Origin: Phycomyces blakesleeanus NRRL 1555(-)
Taxonomy: Eukaryota; Mucoromycota; Mucoromycetes; Mucorales; Phycomycetaceae
DNA: 64,000 nt
NCBI RefSeq assembly: GCF_001638985.1
Contig: NW_017265151.1
Coordinates: forward strand, 497,757-561,756
Reading direction: 5' to 3'
Made by a program: the position numbers and the translations under genes. Under the pieces are notes generated by a model. The model saw nothing but the letters and a program-made list of their open reading frames with translations, did not search any database and was not told where the DNA came from. The stretch's first letter is position 1. Each line of letters starts with the position of its first letter. Shown here one piece after another: positions 31,430 to 43,739 of the stretch.

Positions 31430-34400
31430 TTAAGCATAAAGCTTTTTTGGCAAAGCAATTACTAACATCTTACTAACATTTCTACTTGTAGTAATCCTGG
31501 CTGTAGCAATCTCTAAAAAGATGCGGTGCACAGATACAATGCAATGGCGACTATCGGGGGAGAAGGTGGGGAGACAAAACTCAAGACCGTCATCCTCACG
31601 CGATCTATCAGAGGAAGTATTAAACCACTTGATATATGCGAATACATGTCGATGATCATGAACCATGCGAGTCAGGTGGAGATTGCTGTTAGAAGGGTGT
31701 GTAAAGGAGTGTGTGAAGAGATACTGTACTTGTCCAGCATAGGCTAGGGTATTTCTACCGTCACTACCAACAAACATTACGTGGACAAGAGAACCACAAC
31801 TAGCTGAACCGTTTTTACCACGGTACTGTTGACCAAGTAAGTCAATGAACTTCAACTTTGTGATTTCATTGTCAACAAAGGAGTTTGTGAGCGTGGCATA
31901 TTGGTAACTGACAAGGTCGGGAAGATCATAGGATGTTTTGTAGTGCTGAAGCAGATGGGCATAGTCGGTTTCATCCATCAGTGATGATTTTTTTAGCTGA
32001 AGAGGAAAAGTCGAAGGAGGGAGAGGTTCGTTACCCTTTGGAGGAAGATGTGGGTTGGACGATGCTAGTAAGAATGATTGCAATCGGAATGGATGGGAGG
32101 AGAGAGTAATGACTGTGGTGGTAGGTGTGAATTTCGGAGAAAGCTTTGAGAGAATGTTGAAAAAGGGGACGTGGCTAGAACTTTTCAGAACAGCATTGGC
32201 ATAGTCACCCTTGAATGCGTTTTGAACAAAACTTCTCATATATGTTGCCTCAAAACTATCTTTTCCGTTTGTCTTTATATGCTTTAACAGGCCATTGTAT
32301 CTCTCAAACCCAAAGAGCCAGTAACCGTACACGGGTCCAAAATCACGAATGGTCTCGCAAAGGTGGAGGTGCAGGTGCATGTTGCAGGTGAGGATGGTGG
32401 GAGTGTAGAGTTCGGTAGCCTTTTTGCAAAACATTTCCAGATAGTCGTGGGCGCTGTTCACTTCATCAAATGTGATGCTTGGCTTGATAAGATAGCGGCA
32501 TGCACGGACGAAATTCATCCAGTTGTTATACATTTCAAATGGTAGAACACCATGCAGCAGAACAGGAGAATACACCAGTACCCAGGATTTCCAGTCGTCG
32601 GCTTTCATGTAAGGAAAGCCTTTTCCAATCTTTGATGTCAGCTTTGTATAATCCCTCGGAAGGACCATTGTCTCTGCGATTTTTTCCATGGCAGCAAACT
32701 CTTCGGCTCCAATCGTTTTCTTATCGACCCACCGGTCCATCATTCTCTTGGGCGTCCCCAGGAATAAATTATGCATGGGATCAATGATCGTTCCACGTAC
32801 TAGATCAAAGTATCCAAGGCGTTGCAACTGCGACCATCAAACACCATATTCGACCTCCAGCTGGTGCCTTTCTGAGGGTGTACTCGCACTCTTCCACTCC
32901 TCAGCATGCAACCTGTTCTCTACACCGCTACGAATATTCCAAAGCGAATAATCGAATCCACTGAAGTCCACCTGATTTGTGTTGGGCAATCTGGGGAACT
33001 GGGTTGTACACTTGTAACACGCACATGTACTATTGTGGGCTGTAAATCCACTTGTTTTCCTGGCAGCAGGGATGTCACACGCAATCATCAGCAAGGCAGC
33101 ACGGACATTAGCACCAGAAGGGCACTCGTAGGTTGGGACTCGCATTCCAACATACAACTGCTTCATCTCGTCTACCATGGGCTTGAGATAGTTATTTATC
33201 TCCTCGCATCTTGGCTCCTTGGGACCAGGCATCAAACCAACCAGAATTGTGTTCTCAGGCTTGAACCGTACCTCTCGAGGCAGATTATTTACAACCAAGT
33301 AAATTGCACCAGAAGAGTAACTAACTCCATCGAATGGCTGGAACCAGTCTATGTTGAGTGTCAACATCAATGAGCGAGGACAAGCAACAAACGAGACACC
33401 ACTTGCATCCTTCAGCTCTTTCCACATTGCTCCATCATATACGTCGCACATAGTATCGACAATCTTAAGCTCCGTGTTCCAGTGACGGATTTGCTCTTCA
33501 AAACCAGGCCGAGGGAAAAGAACAGACAAAGCTTGCTTGAGAGACTGGTACAAGTATGCTCGCTTTGATACCAGTGCACCTGAAGTTGACTCTTTCATCA
33601 ACTTACAACCACAAGGAGAGCGTGCACCAACATTTGTGAAAACACAATGGGGAGGTACGGACATGTTTTCTTCATAGATGCAATGGCAGTTTGGACATGA
33701 CACAAATCGCTTGATGCCTTTGGTGATAGACAAAAAGCCAGTCATTTTATGTAGCCCAGCCAGACTTTCGGGAAGTTGGAAATCTTGTCCATAAATCTTC
33801 AAGAGCTCGTTGATGAACTCAATTAAGACAACAGAACCCTTATTGACCACGTAACGAGATGCAAACAGTACTGTAAAAGTAGCAATAAATCTGTGCACTG
33901 GATTCTCGGGCATACCAGAAGCAGCAAAAGGGTCTTTTTTTTTAAAAAAAAATTAACACACATTTTTTTTTAGTTTTTTTTATGTATTTAAAACTGACCC
34001 TCATTGTTAAACTCTTCAACATAAATCTCGGCAGTGTCTTCTTCGCCATTGTCATCACTGTCATTGTCATCGGTCGTGTCAGACTCATCACCATTGTAGT
34101 CATTACCAACAAAGACGTCATTGTCAAACGTTGAGACGGCATCCGAAATAGGTGAGTTGGCCTGACCGTCCATTGCTTCCACAGAATCGGATTGATACGT
34201 CGGGATTACTACAAATATGGAATATAATAGTTTATTATTAGTTTTTCTTCTGCGTTTCATATAAAAAATGTCTTACTTTCAGTATCTACTTCCATGCTTC
34301 TCTTTTCAGCTATGTTTTTTAAAATAATAAAAAATAAAAATAAAAGCGATTATTACTCGGTAGACAGATAACAGCACTGAATAAATTATACAACTCTTGA

Positions 34401-34539
34401 ATATCTCAGTACCTTCAAATCTAGCTCTTTTATTATGACGCTGAGCAGTACGTCTCGATACTCGGGAAACTCCTTGATCATTATTATTGCATCTGATGCA
34501 GTGGCAATCAGTGTTGTGCATTTGAATGGAAGGAAACAT
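31430..34539 (-). pseudogene. Type II CACTA transposase (Tnp2-like), one nonsense codon
   Basis: Four exons on the minus strand: 34413-34539, 34277-34309, 33999-34208 and 31430-33933, 957 codons plus stop. The N-terminal zinc-like cluster is CHCIRCNNN...TAQRHNK. Exon 3 is strongly acidic (DESDTTDDNDSDDNGEED). The core follows that of the type I enzyme: NPVHRFIATFTVLFASRYVV, MLTLNIDWFQPFDG, LVGLMPGPKEPR, IDPMHNLFLGTPKRMMDRW, YGYWLFGFERYNGLLK. A TGA at 32834-32836 stands where the type I protein has an Arg before Trp-Ser. The first ATG is preceded by the type II promoter-like block shared with 54100-54280. The rest of the frame is open. Confidence 0.9.
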
Positions 34540-34798
34540 AGTGTATGTATTTTGAATTATAAAATAAAAAAGGAAACAAGAGTGCTACAAATATTTCATT
34601 TGATACGGTTTTATAGTAAACCAAAACGTATTTTTTATTTTATTTTTATTTTATTTTTATTTAAGCCAATAGAATACATCAAAACTACACCCCCAACTTG
34701 ATGAAAAAAAACTGCTGAGATGAAAAAAAATCCTGACATATCCACTATGATCCGACTACCTGGACAATATGTTAATTGTCCTTATTTTTCCAGTGGCA

Positions 34799-36995
34799 AT
34801 AGATGAGACAGCCAAATATCAAAATGCCAGGTACATTGAACCATGTGAAGCTGCATATTGTATGTTTTTCATGCCAATCTACTTCCACTCACCAATGGTA
34901 TTGAGACTAAGTCTACATTTGAGTAGCAAGCAACTAGTAACTTTCTGTGATGACATGACATCTCAAGAACTTCAACTTGCAAGACAGGCACTTTCTAAAC
35001 AAAAAATGTCATTAGCTTTCTTTAATTTATGTTATAATGATATAAATACACAAAGCTATACATATTCATATGTGTCAAAGTACTATATGTAGAGTGTTAA
35101 GAGTAAATCATAGAATAATAGTCCATTAAATATGAAGTTGTTTTGCTTGCAGTTATTGCTACTTAAAATACTAAAATCAATAAGTTTTGCCAATCTCAAA
35201 ACTGTAAACAATGTCCAGTGTAAGACTTTTTAAGAGACAGCTCTTGGTTTTGATCTGTTGGTTAATGACAGAGAATGGGATCTGTGTCTTACAGAAGCTG
35301 GCAAAATGACATCTTCCACAGCAGCAGTAAGAGCACTGTTTTCATGTATTCTTGCCAATTGTTTTTCTGCAGATCCAGCAGCCTCTAGAAAAAACACAAA
35401 GATAGAATGTCTGATGATTACTTTTTTGAAATTCAATATAGTCTCCTTCACATTGATGAGTCACTTACTGAAGAAAAACATCAAATGCTATTTCAGAGAG
35501 CTTTTAGTGATGTTCAAGCACAATTACAAGTGACAACATATAATATCTCAGATTTCTCTACTCTTTCCCAAACATTTATTACAGAGCTAAAACTCTCCCA
35601 AGTTTACAAGCTCTTCAGATAGTTGAGCTAAAAAGCTACAATTCAGAAGAAGAACAAGTAAAGTTGAATACTATGATATTTATTCTTAACACAAGACAGA
35701 GAGAAGCATATGACCAGATCATAGAATATCTGAACATGTCTGATAATGAGAATTGATCAAGACTTTTCTTTGTTAACAATTCTGATAGTACTGGAAAATC
35801 TTTGCTCTTTAAGATATTACTTAGTTATGTCAGATCTCAAAGTAAAATCGCTCTCCCTGTAGTAAGTTCTGGAATATTGGCACTTATTTTATCTGATAGA
35901 AGCACTGCGCATAGCAGATTTAAAATTCTATTGAATGCAGATATAAACTCAACTTGCAATATTTTATTTGAAACATCACAATCTAATCTACTTTAACATA
36001 CATCATTATTTCTTTGGGATGAGACTGTTATATATAGCAAATACAACTTCGAAGCTGTTAGCATATGTGTTAAGAATATTTTAGGTGTTGTTGATGCAGA
36101 AAAGAAGAACATTCTTTTTGAAGACAAAGACTTTGTTTTTGGAGAGAATTTCCATCCAATATTATCTGTTGTAAAGCAAGAAATTTGGTTTCAGATTGTT
36201 AATGAATGTCTTCACAAATCTTCATTCCAGAACCATATAAAAGTTTGAGATTGATTTTAAATATGAGACTTAGTCAGCTTGGACTTTGGCAGCAGAGTTT
36301 TTAGAAAAGCTTTTAGATATTGGTGATAGAACAGAAGAGAATGAATATTAGTTCTATATTCCAGCTGATTGGAAAATAAAATATGAAGCCTATAAAGATT
36401 TGATACAAAAAGTATATCCCAACATAGCATTCCAAATCTCAGATTCATACAACTTCAGCTATAGTACAATCTTTGCCCCAACCAACAAAATAACTGATCA
36501 AATCACTACAGTTGCACTTGGTCTTTTCCCAGAAAAAGTACAGAGTTTTGATTTCTTAGACACTGTAGTAGATTCTGATAATCCAGATGGTGACAATGCC
36601 AAATAATCTATAGAATTTCTTAATTCAATTATCTGCAGTTGAACACCAGCATATAAACTCATGTTGAAAGTTGGCATATCTCTCTTGATATTGCAAAATA
36701 TACATTCTGAAGCTAGACTTTATAATGAGACAAATATAAATGTGACCCAGCTCATACAGTATGTCATAGGTGTCAAAAGATTTGACAAAGGTCATGATAG
36801 TCTACAGCATCTGATACCAGAATTAAACATGACAACAAATGAAAGAGAATTTTCATTTTGTCTTTCTTCCCACAGATTTCCTATTTGTTCAGCCTTTGCT
36901 ATGACTATTAAAAAGCTCAAAGACAAACTCTTAATCATATTGAAATACATTTTGATACATCTGTACTACCTCAGGAACAGTTATACAGTGCTGTA
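34799..36995 (+). pseudogene. Helitron A Rep-to-helicase middle segment
   Basis: It resumes after the CACTA duplication with IDETAKYQNARYI, parallel to copy B. The helicase part begins near 35690: the Walker A position reads NNSDSTGKSLLF instead of the usual GGxGTGKT, followed by ALPVVSSGILALIL and the APTNKI motif near 36478. Several stops (TGA at about 35755, TAA at about 35995) and frameshifts are present. It ends where the Tc1 element starts, after EQLYSAV. Confidence 0.85.
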
Positions 36996-38325
36996 GGTTG
37001 GTAAAGTGCACACTTTGAATTCACAACTTTTTTTAATAGAAAAATGTCTATCCCTCGTTTTGTTTTCTCTTTCACACCCTTTCTTTCTCATTTAATTTTA
37101 TCTATGTCTTCCAAAAACATTTCTGAAGCTTGTATGATTGAAAGAGAAATTTTAAGCAAAAAGAATGTCGTAATTATTACATCTTTTAAATTTGGAGAAA
37201 AAGTACTAGTCATCTATGAGATGCATGGAGTATCATAACAAACTGTCTATAATTTATTTAAAAATATGATAAAAGAGGAACTGCAGCTATATCAAAGCAA
37301 AAGAGATCTTTCAAGATATTCACTGAAAGAGATCTGCATGTTTTGCATTGCAAAATAGTGAAAGACAGGTCAGCCAATCTGAACACCTTAATTCAGACCA
37401 TGTCAATCATCTTGCATCAGACTGTTTGCAAGGATATCTTGTATTAAGCTATTAAAAGTCTTAATATGAAGTCGTTTATGACTGTACACAAGTCTTGACT
37501 TACTGATAAACATTGAAAAAATCATATAGCATTTGCTTGTCATGTCTAAAAAGTCAACCAGAGCTGAGAATATGTGATTTGAAGTGATGAGTCATTCTTC
37601 ATATTGTTTTCTATATGCACAAGTATACAAATCTGGCATTTTACATCAGAGAAATACAGATATACCTATATAAAACCAATGATTCAAGACAGAGAAAAAT
37701 CAGTAATGATTTGGGAATGCGTTTGATCTGGTAGAGTTAGTCTCCTAGAAATCATACATGGCAGCCAGAATTAATGGAGTTATAAGAACATTCTGGAAAA
37801 AAGGCTGCTTCCCTTCAAACAACGCCTGGAGCAAGCATATAATTATAGCTTCATTTTCTAGCAAGATAATACCCCTTGTCATAAAACAAAAAAATAGAAG
37901 AGTATCAAACAGCTGCCAATTTAGAGGTAATGAAGTGGTCTGCATGCAGTTCTGATCTCACCTCAATTGAGAATGTGTACGGATATCTTGGAAAGCAGGT
38001 GAGGGCTAGAAGACCTCAACCAAAAAACCTTACCAGATTGAAGAGGTTTTTACAAGGGAAATGGAAAAAATATCAGTCTCTATATGTGTGACCCATTGCA
38101 ACTCAATGCCAAAGAGGCTACATGCTCTAAAGAAGAGTAAAAGATTGTATATAAAATATTAAAATATATTTTTAAAACTAATTTCTATAGAACAGAAGAC
38201 TTTAAGCTTTCTTGTGTATTATTTTGACAGTGTGTTATAAATGTAAAAATGGAAAAACATAGATAGTAGCATTTGTATAAACATTTTCAGTTTTTTGGAA
38301 CTTAAATCTGTCCACTTTACTAACC
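36996..38325 (+). mobile_element. Tc1-type element, 1330 bp, decayed
   Basis: Ends GGTTGGTAAAGTG at 36996 and GGTTAGTAAAGTG in inverted orientation ending at 38325, flanked by TA on both sides (36994-36995 and 38326-38327). Length and ends are typical of Tc1 elements. It is inserted in the helicase C-terminal part of Helitron A; removing it and one TA rejoins the gene in register with copy B. Confidence 0.9.
37044..38095 (+). pseudogene. Tc1-like transposase remnant
   Basis: Across several frames one can read an N-terminal HTH part (KFGEKVLVIYEMHGVS), a segment equivalent to W..V..SDES (37580-37600), FQ-QDNTPCH-type text near 37860 (SKIIPLVIKQ in the shifted frame, QDNTPCHK in another), and an NxECVRISWKAG segment near 37965 where PIENVWGYLG is expected. 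The order (D, D, E motifs) is that of Tc1 transposases. Many stops and frameshifts are present; it is dead. Confidence 0.7.
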
Positions 38326-38327
38326 TA

Positions 38328-38440
38328 TGGTACTGTATGTTGCTTTATTAAGAGCCACAGATCCAAAACATGTACATGTTATCATCAAAATTGATACTGA
38401 ATATACAGCTAACATTGTATTTAAAGATATATTACTTTAA
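38328..38440 (+). pseudogene. Helitron A helicase C-terminal end
   Basis: Continues after the Tc1 element: LRATDPKHVHVIIKIDTEYT, then ANIVFKDILL and TAA at 38438. This matches the C-terminus of copy B (ANIVFEDALL). No EEP endonuclease follows, so this is a canonical Helitron gene and not a Helentron. Confidence 0.85.
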
Positions 38441-38792
38441 CTTTTATAAATAGCATATACAACATATATCTTTTAATTTTTACTTTTATACATAAAAATA
38501 TTAATATCAATTTTTCTTTATAAACATTCATTATTATTATATATTATCTCACTCATGGTAATATAATAAATAATTCCAATAGTTGTGTTTATATAACAAT
38601 GCTTTGCTATTGAAAAGAGTTAGATAAGTCTTATGATATGGCTATGGGGACCTCCCAAAGGAAGGAGAGAGGAGTATACATTATACAAAAAAGCTATGAG
38701 TATTTGAAACAAGCTGCCTTATCTTAGAAAGAAATGGCAGATTTTTGAAGACTATCTAGCACTTACCAAGTTTAAAATATCTATATTCTGTT

Positions 38793-39011
38793 TTGGCTCT
38801 AGAGAAATATTTTAAAGATAAAAGTCTTGTCGTCCATCCAGGAAACCATCTTGATTTCCGAATAAAGAGAACTACTTGCTTTATTAAAGAAAAATCAACT
38901 GGAAAGTCAAACAAGCTCTATGAACTTTATATCTTGGATCTGAGCTTATACCAGAAACAGTCATACCTACTGATATTTTTGTTTAATGCGAACTTGTTTT
39001 TTATTTTGTAA
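38793..39011 (+). CDS. Unrecognised 72-residue fragment
   Basis: An open frame starting MALEKYFKDKSLVVHPGNHL with a mixed-charge composition that looks protein-like up to about residue 50, then a hydrophobic tail. The frame is open upstream of the ATG, so it may be a gene fragment. It lies between the Helitron A 3' end and the MULE. No family recognised and no second copy in the window. Confidence 0.2.
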   Translation: MALEKYFKDKSLVVHPGNHLDFRIKRTTCFIKEKSTGKSNKLYELYILDLSLYQKQSYLLIFLFNANLFFIL

Positions 39012-39639
39012 AGTCTTTTCCTTTCTATTTCTTCTCACTATTACTATTGTTGACAAGTCTTTGAGGATTTACAAAGTACTAACCAATAACTTATAGCTTT
39101 TGGGCAATAACAATATTAAGCAAGAGATCTATAACAAAACCCTATAACACAAAATTTTTTATCAAAGTCTTACAAGATAAGCACACATACATATATTTTA
39201 TAGATAGAATGATATATAGCTATAGCTCTGGTAATGTTAAACAAAACTCCCTTTTTTATTTCTGGCCAAAGCAATATCTAGTAGCTTATAAAGATCTTGA
39301 TCTTACAATTTAAGACTTTTATTATATTTTATTTAATTTAAAATTAGCATAGTCTTTTTCTTTACATACTTATTCTATCATTCATCTACTATTTTTTAGT
39401 ACCCTTTGTTAGAGGCAATGCCATAGATATGAGAACGCTAAAGAAGAGTCTTATTTTATTACTTTTACTATTAATAAAATCAAAAAATAAAAATATTTTG
39501 CTATAAAACATTGAGTTTGTTGAACCAATTATAAGAAAATTTGAAGTACCTAAAACAGTATAAATCTACCATATTTGAAGCAGTTGATTGAATTAGATGC
39601 AGAAACAATCTAAAATTCCACAAATCGCATTTTCTGGAG
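39012..39639. other. AT-rich spacer, no gene seen
   Basis: No coding sequence or repeat partner recognised between the Helitron A end and the MULE left end. Confidence 0.5.
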
Positions 39640-39829
39640 AATTTACAAGCACATATATTTGATACAAGCATATAGAAAAGCTAGAAATCCTTTATTTTCT
39701 GTACCTTTTGCACATTGAAGTCCGCCCAGACAAGATAATGTGACTGGCTTTCCTTCTTTTTTTTTGGCTCTAAGAATAATAATAATTACCCCTTTTTCTC
39801 TATTATAATACACTACTGAAACACCACCA

Positions 39830-42622
39830 ATGTCTAAAGTAACACTTACAAGAAAAGAACAACAAGCCTTGAGAAAGGCAGCACTTGAAGCAGCACCTGT
39901 CAGAACCCTGAGAGATATTGGATCTCCATTGGAACCTTTGACAATTCCTAATGTTATAAAGTTGAAGTCTAACATTGTTCGTGTTTTTGCTTCTGAATGG
40001 GAACTTTACAAATAAAAAATTGAAGAACAATGCTGCGTCAAGTGGATTATCAGTCGTCCTAATAGACATAGTTCTACTGTTGATATCACCAAGAAGAAGC
40101 ATGTGCTCTTCTCCCAGGTATACTCCTGTCATAGAGGTGGAAACTATGAATCTGAAAGCAGAGAAAAGCATCCAATTCAATGTAAATCAAAGAAAGTTGG
40201 CTGTGAGGCAACTCTCACTATTACTTGTTATGCTGACAAGTCTCATGTTTATGTGTTTGATTTTATTGCCAACCACACCAACTATATTCCTGGGGATATT
40301 AAAACCGATCTTGGACTTATTCCTTTAACTCAAGGTCATGTTGATGATATTGTTGCCCGTTTGACAGCCAGTCCAGGCTCATCAGCTAGAAAAATCAGAC
40401 TTGAGATTCTTCGCAACATCGACCAACAAGAGTATTCTCTCAATGGATGTAAAATCAACTACTTTGATATTTACAACAAAATATTTGCAGTAAGTTTTAC
40501 ATTGCAATTATTCTTTAATTTCTGAATATTAACAGTTGTTTTGATGTATCTGAACTTTAGATCAACCGAACAATCTTTTGTTTACACGAGGACAACTTTA
40601 AGTCTATGAAGATGTGGTTTACCAAAAAACTTTCTCCCAAAGGTTTTATTATCTTTGAAGGTAACCTGCAGACATATTCGAATGATGAGAGCCTGTATCC
40701 ATGTGGATTTATCTCGCCTTTCCAGTAAAGCAAGATAAAAGCTGCAGCAACATTCTGTATGGATGCCACCTACAGTATCACTCAAAGATCAGATGACATT
40801 CTTTATACTATTGTCATTTGTGATGAAGAACTTGATTGTGGTTTCCCCTGTGCATACATGCTGACCAATGACTATTCCTTGGGTCCAATTGTCCAATGGT
40901 TGAAGCACTTGAAAGACAATCAGTTGGTTGTAAACCCCCAGTAGTTCACTATTGACTGTAGTGATGCTGAGACAAATGCACTCATGGCAATCTTCCCTGG
41001 ATGCCAAATCCAATACTGTCTTTTTCACGTCAGTCAAGCATGGTACAGACAACTAAACCTGAAAGTCAAGACAGGAAATACTGCTGCCCAAAACCGTTTG
41101 GTTCGAGGAAAAATGATGGCTTTTCTTAAGCATATCATATATGAAGAGCATATAGTTGTATTTCTTGACAAGATTGCCGACTTCATTGGAAGTGTTGTGG
41201 TGGTTGAAGTTGAAGAAGTTTTTAAGAGGAAGAATTGAAGATTTGAGATTAGGAACGAAGATTCGTGAGAACTTGTGTAGGTTTTGTTTATTGAGAAAGG
41301 ATTTTGTATCAAAGTTTGACCAGGTTCCTACACTGAACTACTACTGCTATTTATATTCTTTTGGATTGGGAAAATTATATGACTGGGGTCAGGTAATCGA
41401 TTCTATCTGAGTCTTAATCAGAGCAACGTGATCTTAGGATAATTAATGTATGATTAATTATATAAATGTGTGTAGTCCCAATGAAGTATTAACATTGAAA
41501 GTAAATGTGTTTATGAGTTATAATTATGCCTATGATAATCCACTGATATATCCCATATTATGGTGATATCATCATATGAAATATAATTACTATCATGCAT
41601 GCTAAACCTGTGTGTTAAATAATAAAGTAATTGGTAGACATCTTTGACTGGAATAGCTGAGGCCTTGTATTATTTCCTTCAGACTTATTCACAATTACAG
41701 CAGTAGTCAATACTCATTTACAACAGGAAGATATCAGCAAAGACAACCTGATTTTGTCCGATACTTTGAGACCAACTGGTGTACCATGGCTAAGTATTGT
41801 GTTTGGAGTAGAGCTTTCCATCAGCTTGAATTCTCTCACATGCTAACAAACAACTACATCGAGTCTTGGCACAACCAGCTAAAAACGTATTTTTTAGGCC
41901 GCAGTCACAACAAAAGATTTGATCAACTGATTTTCATACTGCCAAACAAAGTAGAGTTCTACTTCAAAGAGGAGAGTATCAGAATCAAAATGCGCAGTGG
42001 CCCAATGACAGCTGCCCAAAGACAACAAAGGAAGATAGAGATGTCTGCTGAAGCTGTTCCAGCATACATGCATGCTAATATGATTGTCAGCCTGTCAATA
42101 GCAATGTCTCTGAACACCACTCTTGATGACACTGATGATATTCTTGAAGATGAGTTTTGGTTCATCAACTCGTTTACCAAAGATGGTATTACCTATCAAG
42201 TTGAAGTTAACAATAATGTTATTCTTTCTTGTACGTGTTATTCTTGGACTAGGTACATGAAGCCTTGTAAGCATATGTATTTGCTCTGTATCCATATGTC
42301 AGGCTTTGCTTTCTTGTCTGTGGCTTCTGCAAATAATATGCTGCCAATCACAATTTCTGGTGAGCAGTTTGTTAATGACAACACTATGTCAATTGATGGC
42401 ACAAGGGAGAGCACTGGGCATGGGTATGCCATAGAGGCATTTGAGTATGCAAAGAATTGTTCATTAACAACTAGACATAATGAGCAAGACTTGTATCAAC
42501 TGATGCAGTATGCTACAGAAGAGGAAGCTGAGGTTATCAGAGCAGCATATGCTGCTCCCATAAAGGCTTTTCAAGAAATCAAAGCTAAATATGAAGCTCA
42601 TTTTAGAACTTTAAATACATAA
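39830..42622 (+). pseudogene. MULE transposase with FAR1-like and SWIM zinc fingers
   Basis: Exon 1 is 39830-40489 and exon 2 starts at 40561. Exon 2 is split by an LTR at 41193-41725; dropping the LTR and one GGAAG leaves an open phase and 727 residues in all. The N-terminus holds a WRKY-GCM1/FAR1-like Cys2-His2 pattern (CHRGG...CKSKKVGCEA...NHTNY). The MULE DDE domain has FCMDATYSI (D), IDCSDAETNALMAIFPGCQ (D), YCLFHVSQAW (the C-x2-H block) and YIESWHNQLK (E, after the LTR). A SWIM finger CTCYSWTRYMKPCKH lies near 42232. In-frame stops are TAA 40013, TAA 40726 and TAG 40942. It would bind and cut element ends but is inactive here. Confidence 0.88.
41193..41725 (+). repeat. Solo LTR, 533 bp, copy 2
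   Basis: Begins TGTTGTGGTGG and ends TTTACAACA (TG...CA), flanked by the 5 bp duplication GGAAG (41188-41192 and 41726-41730), as for LTR retrotransposons. It interrupts the MULE transposase; excision restores the frame exactly. The same 533 bp unit is at 3428-3960 in inverse orientation. No internal retrotransposon sequence remains, consistent with LTR-LTR recombination. Confidence 0.93.
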
Positions 42623-42960
42623 CGTCATTAATAAAAAAATCTTCTGCTTTATTTACAATTGTTCTCACAATATATAACTATTCCTATTACCTTCTTAACA
42701 TTGTATATTTGGAAATAAATGTAACTATAAATTTAAGCTGTATTCTCAGCTATCTTAATATGTCATTCTTTTGGTTCTATATCTCTGCGGTTTTTTTAAG
42801 AAAATGCAATGGTAACATGTGGCTTAATTCTGAAATTCAAATTCTGGTTGTCCAGTGTGCAAAAGGTGTAGAAAATAAAAAGATTTAAAAAGCTACAAGC
42901 TCAGAGTTATAAGCTCTTCATATTTGAGTAGTTCTATTGGCTAACAAATCTTCCCCGACA

Positions 42961-43739
42961 TATCTACAACCACATATATTTGATACGTGCGCATATAAAA
43001 GCTATGAGTATGGAGTTATAAATGCTGTTATTTACCACAGTGATAGCTCTCAAGCCTTTCTAATATGACAATGTTATTAAATAAATTCAAACAATTTTTT
43101 TATTTATCCCTTTATGAACTTCTTTGTCTATGAATATATTATATAAATAGTCTCACACACTGCATGAAAAACATCAGCCTTGACAAGGTCTGTCCCATTT
43201 TTTTTTTTATTATTGGCTTGGTTGCCCATACCAGTATTATCACATCTCAAGCAGTGCCGAAATTACACAATTATGAAACAAAACCCAAACAAAACCGCAT
43301 CTAAAACACTTTAAATAAAAATAAATGTTGTGCGTAATTACTTATTTGTACCATACGTGCGCACGCAAAATAAAGTTTAATTTTGTAAATTTAACGTGTG
43401 TGTAAAATACCCATGCCTACGCACAAGCAAACTTTAAGTAAATTTAGCAATGTTTGGTGATTGGCTTTTAATCAGAAAGATAGAGTTATTCGATTTGCCC
43501 CATTATACATTTTAAAGCTATTACAGATTTTAAGAATAATTTTCTATGTTTATGGTAAGGGTTAACAAAGAAAGTATTTTTGTTGTAATTACTTGTATAT
43601 ATATTAGAGCATCTCCAGCAGTTACATTTAAACTCTGTTTAATACAAAATACATATAATTTGGCAAATATTATTAGAAGAACACTTCTGAATATACTAGT
43701 GCTGAATTAATTCTGTAATAGTGTATATATAGAGTATTT
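42961..43739. other. AT-rich spacer, no gene seen
   Basis: No gene recognised. Near 43600-43740 the sequence may already belong to the left end of the decayed CACTA element that follows, but no CACTG terminus could be found. Confidence 0.45.

Larger units (their letters stand above)
21292..34795 (-). mobile_element. CACTA element, type II (complete, with nested type I)
   Basis: Left end CACTGGAAAAA at 21292, right end CCTTATTTTTCCAGTG ending at 34795. Both are flanked by GCA (21289-21291 and 34796-34798), a 3 bp target duplication typical of EnSpm/CACTA. Joining the flanks gives STR-A-IDETAKYQNARYI, matching the uninterrupted Helitron B (STRAIDEIAKYQNARYI). Contents: transposase on the minus strand (31430-34539), gene B on the plus strand (23302-31296, itself split by a type I element) and possible gene C exons on the minus strand. 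Without the nested insertion the element is about 6.7 kb. The terminal repeats match for only about 11 bp. Confidence 0.93.
18785..38700 (+). mobile_element. Helitron A, decayed, split by nested transposons
   Basis: Homology to Helitron B (minus strand, 44101-49260) runs from about 18785 to about 38700 once the insertions are removed. The coding part without inserts is 2370 + 2197 + 113 bp, about 4.68 kb, close to 4717 bp in copy B. A CACTA element (21292-34795) and a Tc1 element (36996-38325) lie inside, each with a target duplication. Both termini are approximate; the 3' part shared with copy B contains a short G-rich stretch (38645-38680). Confidence 0.8.
39640..42960 (+). mobile_element. 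MULE (Mutator-like) element, approximate limits
   Basis: The transposase gene is flanked by a short inverted match: 39691-39718 read in reverse complement (AATGTGCAAAAGGTACAG, then AAAATAAA) matches 42853-42879 (AGTGTGCAAAAGGTGTAG, then AAAATAAA). Further out a direct repeat ACATATATTTGATAC occurs at about 39650 and 42972. I could not fix the outer limits or a 9 bp target duplication, so the limits are estimates. Confidence 0.5.
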
